Shown here in pieces: positions 7,203-12,435 of a stretch of DNA of 16,335 nucleotides. Both the position numbers and the translations under genes were made by a program. Source of the stretch: Peptococcaceae bacterium (GTDB taxonomy: Bacteria; Bacillota; Peptococcia; DRI-13; UBA5745); contig JAISDM010000103.1 in the NCBI GenBank assembly GCA_031264885.1, positions 1 through 16,335 of the forward strand, in the 5' to 3' direction. The first letter of the stretch is position 1. Each line of letters opens with the position of its first letter. The notes beneath the pieces are model-generated. The model was not told the DNA's origin. It saw only the letters and a program-made list of their open reading frames with translations, and ran no database searches.

Positions 7203-7970
7203 ATGTCAAACAAAAAAATCGCGCTGATCTCAGGAGCGGCGACAGGCATCGGGCGGGCCGCGGTGGTTCGCCTGGCGGAGGACGGTGTCTACGACATGAT
7301 TCTCGCCGACTGGAACAAGGCGGAACTGGAACAAACCGCGCAAATGTGCAAAGAAAAAGGCGCGGCGGCAGACTCGGTGGTAACGGATATGGGGAAAGAA
7401 GCGGAAGTGGAGGCCCTCGTCAAGTTCGCGGCGGATAAATACGGCCGCGTCGACTTTTTCTTCAATAACCAGGGCGCCATCCATATGCCCAAGGATTTTG
7501 AAAACATCACCGCCGAAGATATGGATCTGGTCATTCATTCCAACTTCAAGGCGTGTTTCTTCGGCATGAAACACGTCGCCCGGGTGATGATCCGGCAGAA
7601 GTCGGGGCACATTCTCAACACCGGATCCTCCTCGGGACTGCGGCCTGAGACGGGATTCAGCGTTTACTCCGCTACCAAGCACGCTGTGATCGGCTTGACC
7701 AAAGTCGCCGCCATTGAATTTGCCAGATATAATATACGGGTCAACTGCCTTTGCCCCGGCGGCTATATCACGCCGCTGACCGTCGCGGTAGGGCAGTATA
7801 TGCAGGAGCACAGCTACGCGCAGCCCAAATCCTCCGTGGCTCTGCTGGGCCCCGCCAAGATGGGGGATGTCAGCGAGATCGTCGGTATGATCTCCGCGTT
7901 GGCCGATGACGCCAACACCAGCTATATGACCGGAGCCATCGTCAGTCTCGACGGCGGCAACACGCTGTAA
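7203..7970 (+). CDS. short-chain dehydrogenase/reductase (SDR), NAD-type
   Basis: A classical SDR of 255 residues that interconverts a hydroxyl and a ketone. The Rossmann motif GAATGIG is at 11-17. An acidic residue, D36 (ILADW), after the second strand indicates NAD(H) preference. NNQG (88-91) replaces the usual NNAG. The catalytic serine lies in TGSSSGL (140-146), with Y155-x3-K159 following. A PGG(Y) loop and C-terminal SLDGGNTL complete the fold. The start has AGAGGAGG about nine bases upstream. It sits 62 bases after the first enoate reductase in the same operon. The family includes bile-acid and steroid hydroxysteroid dehydrogenases, but also many sugar and polyol dehydrogenases. By context I infer it acts on the 3-keto/hydroxy (or equivalent) group of the reductase substrate. 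Confidence 0.9.
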   Translation: MSNKKIALISGAATGIGRAAVVRLAEDGVYDMILADWNKAELEQTAQMCKEKGAAADSVVTDMGKEAEVEALVKFAADKYGRVDFFFNNQGAIHMPKDFENITAEDMDLVIHSNFKACFFGMKHVARVMIRQKSGHILNTGSSSGLRPETGFSVYSATKHAVIGLTKVAAIEFARYNIRVNCLCPGGYITPLTVAVGQYMQEHSYAQPKSSVALLGPAKMGDVSEIVGMISALADDANTSYMTGAIVSLDGGNTL

Positions 7971-8012
7971 TCCACTAGGAATAATCCACTAAGAATCCAA
8001 AGGAGAATAAAC

Positions 8013-8534
8013 ATGGCGAACGAAAAACAGACGCCAAGGCCAAGTATTTTTCGCAGCTTGTTGATCACAATTGTTGTGTTGGCGATCATTATTGCGATGA
8101 TTATGGGATTGGGAATGTTGGGCCTGCCCTCTTGGCCGTTAATCTTCTTTCTGTTCTATTTTACCACCATTGCGGGGATGCGGAAGGATAAGCTGGCAGT
8201 CTCCGCGGCAGGCGGTTTCATCGGGATGACGGCGGGCTTCTCCCAGGGGCTTCTCACCCTCCTCACCGGCAATGAGACAGCGGGCACGGTGGGGTTCCTG
8301 ATTCTTGTCGTCGTCCTCGTGACCCTGGTGGTGGACGGCAGGGTGAAGGCGATCGATCCCCTATGTATGATGATGCTGACCTGTCTGACCAGTTTTACCG
8401 GCATTACGCCCCCCGGAATATACCTGTCCTGCGTGGTTTCCTACGCGGTCGCGGTCGCGCTTTTTGCGGTGATTACGACCCTTCTGGCCAACGCGGCCGC
8501 CAAAAAAGAAGGCGCGGCGGAAACCCAGCAATAA
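8013..8534 (+). CDS. small membrane protein with about six helices, unknown function
   Basis: A 173-residue integral membrane protein with hydrophobic segments at about 15-37, 41-55, 61-85, 92-108, 116-133 and 137-160, a polar N-terminus (MANEKQTPRPS) and a soluble charged tail (AAAKKEGAAETQQ). The glycine-rich segment AGGFIGMTAGFSQGLLTLLTGNETAG between helices 3 and 4 could line a pore or substrate path. I do not firmly recognise the family; the overall size and pattern recall small permease-like DUF families such as DUF1097, but that is weak. A good AAAGGAG site precedes the ATG. It is the third gene of the operon, 42 bases after the SDR and 19 before the second reductase. That position makes it a candidate uptake or membrane-partition protein for the hydrophobic substrate, which is inference. 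Confidence 0.8.
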   Translation: MANEKQTPRPSIFRSLLITIVVLAIIIAMIMGLGMLGLPSWPLIFFLFYFTTIAGMRKDKLAVSAAGGFIGMTAGFSQGLLTLLTGNETAGTVGFLILVVVLVTLVVDGRVKAIDPLCMMMLTCLTSFTGITPPGIYLSCVVSYAVAVALFAVITTLLANAAAKKEGAAETQQ

Positions 8535-8553
8535 AAATGGAGGAGGGGTTACT

Positions 8554-10539
8554 TTGGGCAATTATTCAGGTGAAAAAAAATATCCGGAGATTTTCAGCGC
8601 GGGAAAAATCGGTAACGTAGAAATCAAAAACCGCGCCATCATGAGTTCCATGGGCTGCTCGGCCTCGCCGGGCGGGTATGTGAACCAGGCGGTCATCAAC
8701 CATTACGCGGAACGGGCCAAGGGCGGCGTGGGCCTGATTCTCACAGAGGTCACCTGCGTGGACGCGCCGCAAGGGCTCAACTCCTTGAATATGCTGCGCG
8801 TGGATCACGATCACTTTATTCCCGGCTTGACCCGATTGGCCAAGGCCATCCACGGTCATGGCGCGAAAGTCATGCTGCAGATCAGCCACACCGGGCGGGG
8901 CGCAAAGCGGAAGGTCACCGGCTTGCAGCCTGTGGGCCCCTCGCCGGTCGCCATGGAAATGATGTATATGATCGGCGTAGAGAACGAAGAACCCCGGGCG
9001 CTGACCGTGCCCGAGATTCAGGGGATCGAGGACAAATACGCTGAGGCGGCGCTTAGAGCGAAGACGGCCGGTTTCGACGGGGTGGAGATCCATTCTACCG
9101 GCTATTATTTGGGCGCGCAATTCCTTTCCCGCTCCGCAAATATCCGGGAGGACGAGTACGGAGGCTCGCCGGAGAACCGCATCCTTTTTCACAAAAATGT
9201 TTTTTCCAAAATCCGCGCCCTCTGCGGAGAGGATTTCGCCGTCTGTATCAAAGCCACTCTGTTCCAGGGGGAGGATATCACCTTTGAGGACGGAGCGTAT
9301 TACGCGGTTCGTTTCGCCCAGATCGGCTATGCGGGCATCGAGGTCATGGCCGGCAGCACCAAGGCGTATCCTGACAAGGACGACCTGCCCAATACCACCG
9401 GCCCGGAAAACCAAATGTTTGAAATGAGCGCCGCGTTTAAGGGAATCATCGCTCAGCAGGCGCCTGGCGCGGCGGTTCAGATTTTTTCCGGCGGACGGGC
9501 CCATGAGCCGGGGGCGATGAACGAGGCCCTCAAGCAAGGCAAGTGTGATTTCGTATTCTTAGGCAAGGCTATTTTCGTAGAACCGCACCTGGTCAATCTC
9601 ATACGTGAGGATCGGTACGATGAGGCCCGTCCCTGCATCGGCTGCTGGCTCTGCATGACGGTGCAGCTGGATTCCGGCGATCCCGGCCGATGTTCCGGCA
9701 ACGCCGTCCAAGGCCGCGGCGACCAGCGCTTCGACTTGGATCCGATGGAAGGCAAGAAGAAGGTTGTGGTTGTCGGGGCGGGCATTGCGGGGGTGGAAGC
9801 AGCGGTGGTCGCCAAAAAACGGGGCGCCGAGGTTGTGCTTTTTGAGGAGCGGGACGAACCCGGCGGACAGATTCGCTTCGCTTGCGCCGCTCCCCATAAG
9901 GACTATATAGCCCGCTATATCCCCTGCTTCAAACGCCTGCTGGAGGCCGGCCGGGTGGACGTCCGTTACCGTACCAGGGCCACGGCTGAAATGGTATTGG
10001 CGGAAAAACCGGACGCGGTCATCTGTGCCACCGGCGTGCTGCCGGCGAAGCTGAGCATCCCGGGATTTGATAAGCCTCATGTGGTCAACGCCAAGGAGGT
10101 TCTGGAAGGCAAAGCCGTGGGGACAAACGCGGTAATCGTGGGCGGAGGGGTCATCGGCTGCGAAACCGCCGAGTTTCTGCTTTCCCGGGGCAAGGATGTG
10201 ACGGTGGTAGAAATGCTGCCCACGTTGGCCGCCCGGATGCTCTTCGGCAACCGCTGCGTGCTGATGGCTCATTTGGAAGCGTATGGGTTGAAAAAAGAAA
10301 TGGAGAGCGTCGTAACGGAGATTAAGGACAGATCGGTCGTAGTAAAAAACGCGGACGGGATCAAGGAAATCCCCTGTGACAGCGTGATTATCAGCGTTGG
10401 CGACCGGCCAAACCGTCTGCTCTATGAAGCCCTGAAAGGCAAGGTATCCCAGCTGTTCTGTATCGGAGACAGCAACACACCCGACAGTTTTGCCGAGAGC
10501 GCAGCGGCGGGTCACTACACCGCCGCCGAGTTAATATAA
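8554..10539 (+). CDS. second NADH:flavin oxidoreductase / enoate reductase, TMADH-type Cys spacing
   Basis: A 661-residue paralogue with TIM barrel (to about 350), 4Fe-4S cluster, FAD (GAGIAGVEAA near 408) and NAD(H) (VIVGGGVIGCETAEFLL near 527) domains. Cluster cysteines C361-x2-C364-x2-C367-x12-C380 match trimethylamine dehydrogenase spacing rather than the C-x2-C-x3-C-x11-C of the first reductase. The active-site segment is EIHSTGYYLGAQF (H180, Y184): the second His of the first enzyme's motif is Gly here, but the Tyr is kept. The start is TTG, with GGAGGAGGGG ending five bases upstream. Last gene of the operon, 19 bases after the membrane protein. It probably reduces a different double bond or the opposite face of the same class of substrate; demethylase or dehydrogenase activity is an alternative. 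Confidence 0.9.
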   Translation: MGNYSGEKKYPEIFSAGKIGNVEIKNRAIMSSMGCSASPGGYVNQAVINHYAERAKGGVGLILTEVTCVDAPQGLNSLNMLRVDHDHFIPGLTRLAKAIHGHGAKVMLQISHTGRGAKRKVTGLQPVGPSPVAMEMMYMIGVENEEPRALTVPEIQGIEDKYAEAALRAKTAGFDGVEIHSTGYYLGAQFLSRSANIREDEYGGSPENRILFHKNVFSKIRALCGEDFAVCIKATLFQGEDITFEDGAYYAVRFAQIGYAGIEVMAGSTKAYPDKDDLPNTTGPENQMFEMSAAFKGIIAQQAPGAAVQIFSGGRAHEPGAMNEALKQGKCDFVFLGKAIFVEPHLVNLIREDRYDEARPCIGCWLCMTVQLDSGDPGRCSGNAVQGRGDQRFDLDPMEGKKKVVVVGAGIAGVEAAVVAKKRGAEVVLFEERDEPGGQIRFACAAPHKDYIARYIPCFKRLLEAGRVDVRYRTRATAEMVLAEKPDAVICATGVLPAKLSIPGFDKPHVVNAKEVLEGKAVGTNAVIVGGGVIGCETAEFLLSRGKDVTVVEMLPTLAARMLFGNRCVLMAHLEAYGLKKEMESVVTEIKDRSVVVKNADGIKEIPCDSVIISVGDRPNRLLYEALKGKVSQLFCIGDSNTPDSFAESAAAGHYTAAELI

Positions 10540-10566
10540 GATATAGGATATTAGGAAAGCGGCCTG

Positions 10567-11349
10567 TCAAAAATAATTTGCCGCGAATCCGCCGTCCACG
10601 ATCAGAAAAACGCCATTGACATAGTCGGAGGCGGAACTGGCCAGGAACACCGCGGAACCCATCAGATCGCCATAGGCGCCCCATTCCTTATGAGGCAGAC
10701 GGCGGGCGACGCGGTCGAAAGATTCTTGCGGCATCCCTTCATTGAGAGGACTTCTGAAGAACCCCGGACAAATGGCGTTGCATTTGACATTGTCATGGAG
10801 GAATTCCGCCGCGATGGAGCGCGTCATTCCAATGACCGCGTGTTTCGAGATAGGATAGGCGTGATCCCCTCCGGATCCGGTAAACGACAAGGTGGAACCG
10901 ATGTTGATGATCTTCCCTCCGCCTTGTTTTTTCATAACCTGGCCGATTTTGCAGCAAAGATCATAGCCCGCGGTAATATTCAGATCTATCACGCGCTGAT
11001 ACACCTCTTCCGGAGGATATTGCGTCAGCGTGCGCTTCGACACCCCCGCGTTGTTCACCAGAATATCGATTTTGCCGTAAACCTCAAGGCATTTGTCAAC
11101 GAGCGCCTTCCTGAACGCGGGATCGGTCAGATCGCCCTGGATGAAAGCGATTCGGCGGCCTTCCTTTTCGGCAAAATCCCGAATATCCCGCACGTCGTCG
11201 GTCAGATGGGGAATAAAAAGATCCGCGCCCGCTTTGGCAAAGGCTGAAGCGTAGGCCATGCCCAAGTGGGTATTCCCGCCCGTGACCACCGCCACCTTGC
11301 CTTTCAGACTGAACATGTCCATCGAAAAATTAGAAATACTCGCATCCAT
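10567..11349 (-). CDS. second short-chain dehydrogenase/reductase (SDR)
   Basis: A classical SDR of 260 residues, convergent with the reductase operon (27 bases between stops). The cofactor motif is TGGNTHLG (23-30), with His where a Gly is usual. Then come NNAG (99-102), S152 in INIGSTLSF, Y165-x3-K169, PGFFRSPLN, and C-terminal VDGGFAANYF. Overall it resembles the gluconate/KduD-like and hydroxysteroid dehydrogenase branch, which cannot be resolved by eye. ATG 11349 has GGGGGAGG followed by eight T before it, so the first Met is preferred over Met10 and Met12. Own promoter candidate lies inside a large palindrome upstream. By position it may complete the pathway of the neighbouring operon with the opposite stereochemistry to the first SDR, which is inference. 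Confidence 0.88.
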   Translation of the reverse strand: MDASISNFSMDMFSLKGKVAVVTGGNTHLGMAYASAFAKAGADLFIPHLTDDVRDIRDFAEKEGRRIAFIQGDLTDPAFRKALVDKCLEVYGKIDILVNNAGVSKRTLTQYPPEEVYQRVIDLNITAGYDLCCKIGQVMKKQGGGKIINIGSTLSFTGSGGDHAYPISKHAVIGMTRSIAAEFLHDNVKCNAICPGFFRSPLNEGMPQESFDRVARRLPHKEWGAYGDLMGSAVFLASSASDYVNGVFLIVDGGFAANYF

Positions 11350-11391
11350 AAAAAAAACCTCCCCCTTCCATACTCTGTCCGCACACCGGCA

Positions 11392-11444
11392 ACAAACGGC
11401 GCGGATTGTGATATATAATATATATCACAATCCGCGCCGTTTGT
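11392..11444. repeat. perfect 53-bp palindrome (26-bp arms, one-base centre)
   Basis: Bases 11392-11417 are the exact reverse complement of 11419-11444, with A at 11418 as centre. The outer part is GC-rich (around GGCGCGGATTGTG) and the inner part is pure alternating A/T. It lies 43-95 bases upstream of the minus-strand SDR start and overlaps its probable promoter. It could be a large operator, a cruciform, or fused terminal inverted repeats left by a mobile element. Confidence 0.95.
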
Positions 11445-11447
11445 CAG
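11419..11447 (-). promoter_or_regulatory. promoter candidate for the convergent SDR, buried in the palindrome
   Basis: On the minus strand: -35 CTGACA (11447-11442), 17-base spacer, -10 TATATA (11424-11419), the -10 lying at the palindrome centre. On the opposite strand the same centre holds a perfect TATAAT (11414-11419) but without a matching -35. Confidence 0.4.
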
Positions 11448-11546
11448 CCACCGAATTGTTGAGACGCGAATGACGGGGTGGTGGCGCGGCCGAAGGCGCC
11501 AGGGAACCCCCCGGTATCATATCTTGTCCCCCGCCCCCCGTCCCCC

Positions 11547-11638
11547 GTCATTCTGGGCTTGTCCCAGAATCCAAAAAATGATAAACCAGGGAACCTGGAT
11601 TCCGGGACAAGCCCGGCAATATTTAAGGGCGCGTTTCC
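11547..11638. repeat. second copy of the mosaic palindromic repeat
   Basis: GTCATTCTGGGCTTGTCCC (11547-11565) and the CAAGCCCGGCAATATTTA tail block (11606-11638) match 3629-3647 and 3712-3743 in the same orientation; the tail has one extra A here. Bases 11555-11573 and 11596-11614 form a 19-bp inverted repeat with one mismatch. Confidence 0.82.
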
Positions 11639-11672
11639 ATATATGTGCAACAGCGCCATGAATGACACATCC

Positions 11673-11730
11673 GTAGGGGCGGCATTCTGCCGCCCGTCCC
11701 CGGCGGACGCGGATTTCCAACAGCGAATCG
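11673..11730. repeat. single copy of the GGCGGCATTCTGCCGCC palindromic repeat with flank
   Basis: Bases 11673-11695 equal the 23-base arm at 3559-3581. The flank to about 11730 is related to the reverse complement of 3478-3514, so the unit includes about 35 bases beyond the hairpin. Non-coding. Confidence 0.8.
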
Positions 11731-11744
11731 CGGCATAGGTTCAG

Positions 11745-11773
11745 TTGACAGTTTCCTGAAACGACAGTATAAT
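11745..11773 (+). promoter_or_regulatory. perfect-consensus sigma-70 promoter
   Basis: TTGACA (11745-11750), 17-base spacer, TATAAT (11768-11773): no mismatch in either hexamer and ideal spacing. The spacer contains a TTTCCTGAAA dyad (11752-11761), which could be a repressor site. There is no gene for 660 bases downstream, but an intrinsic terminator lies at about +210 to +240. Confidence 0.8.
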
Positions 11774-11779
11774 TTACTC

Positions 11780-12018
11780 ACAAATTACTTACAATTTGCT
11801 TGCGTTCAAATTGTAAATCACTTACAATCCGTTATTTTTTTTGAATTTTGCAGCCGATCGGCCATAATCTACCCAGAAAAAATGAAGATTGCTTGCGAAT
11901 AAATATAGAAGATATATGTGTTTAAAGGGATGCACTTGTTTTCCGGGAAACTATAGGTTTCTGGAAAATGATCTTTTGGTATTTCTTGGATAACGCGGGT
12001 TGAAAAACCCGCGTTTTT
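11780..12018 (+). ncRNA. candidate small RNA or attenuated leader
   Basis: The interval is bounded by the consensus promoter ending at 11773 and the intrinsic terminator ending near 12018, giving a predicted transcript of about 240 bases. No convincing coding frame with a ribosome binding site is present. It contains a 10-bp stem (TTACAATTTG 11789-11798 with CAAATTGTAA 11807-11816), a direct repeat of ACTTACAAT (11787 and 11820), and the TTTTCCGGGAAAC / TTTCTGGAAAA pair (11939-11968). I recognise no known RNA family. It could instead be the attenuated 5' leader of the downstream surface-protein gene. Confidence 0.4.
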
Positions 12019-12080
12019 CTGTGTCTGAACAATCCATTTATTAGATAAATTAGATTAATATGGTTTTCCAGAAACCTATA
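11952..12080. repeat. 17-bp perfect inverted repeat enclosing a terminator
   Basis: Bases 11952-11968 (TATAGGTTTCTGGAAAA) are the exact reverse complement of 12064-12080, 95 bases apart. A third, imperfect copy of the right arm lies at 11939-11955 (TTTTCCGGGAAACTATA), so the left arm can pair with either neighbour. The intrinsic terminator lies between the arms. Confidence 0.85.
11992..12018 (+). terminator. rho-independent terminator
   Basis: A 10-bp perfect stem AACGCGGGTT (11992-12001) / AACCCGCGTT (12006-12015) with a GAAA loop, followed by T-rich sequence to 12018. The T run favours termination of plus-strand transcription. Confidence 0.8.
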
Positions 12081-12136
12081 CCTTGCTGGAAAAATCGGAT
12101 ACCCCCGGGCCCCTTAAAACGCTTTCCAAATTGTTT

Positions 12137-12165
12137 TTGACATATTTTTTGAGCATTAATTTTAT
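12137..12165 (+). promoter_or_regulatory. promoter candidate for the surface-protein gene
   Basis: TTGACA (12137-12142, perfect -35), 17-base spacer rich in T, TTTTAT (12160-12165, four of six matches to the -10). It would give a leader of about 265 bases before the start codon at 12436. Confidence 0.5.
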
Positions 12166-12171
12166 GAAAGG

Positions 12172-12435
12172 GATGATACGGCATATGAATTTCACCTGAT
12201 TTTGCCCGCGACAGCGGGCAAACACGGTCACCCGCCTATGGGCGAAGTCGACTTGGCGCATCCGGATTGTACAAGCTTTGCGGGAGATACGCGGCGCGGA
12301 TGTGTTGAGGATGGATCATCCGGGAAGGAGCGTGATGAACGCGGTTTATGGAAAGGGGTGACACCATAGATTCGCATATAAGAGAGGTGACGGTCAACAT
12401 TAAAGTGAGTCTGTACTTTATTTAAGGAGGTGGGA
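12172..12435 (+). promoter_or_regulatory. structured 5' leader of the surface-protein gene
   Basis: A gene-free stretch with several strong stems. TTTGCCCGC-GACA-GCGGGCAAA (12201-12222) is a perfect 9-bp hairpin with no T run. AAGTCGACTT (12245-12254) is a 10-bp palindrome. CATCCG (12259-12264) can pair with CGGATG (12297-12302), which can also pair with CATCCG at 12317-12322, while GGATG-GAT-CATCC (12309-12321) forms a local stem. These exclusive alternatives suggest regulatory RNA, but no known riboswitch consensus is recognised. AAGGAGG at 12424-12430 is the ribosome binding site. Confidence 0.4.

Noticed and set aside
11392..11444. CRP/FNR site from the TGTGA ... TCACA within the large palindrome
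   Set aside because: The half-sites are 13 bases apart rather than the required 6, and the symmetry continues far beyond a CRP site.
11968..12003. A 12-codon frame (MIFWYFLDNAG) whose stop falls in the terminator stem, like an attenuation leader peptide
   Set aside because: No ribosome binding site precedes the ATG and no amino-acid biosynthesis gene follows; the aromatic residues are probably chance.
12201..12302. Possible cyclic di-GMP riboswitch in the surface-protein leader
   Set aside because: A GGGCAAAC string is present, but the GGACGCAAAGCC core and the tetraloop-receptor helix of class I are absent, and it does not fit class II.
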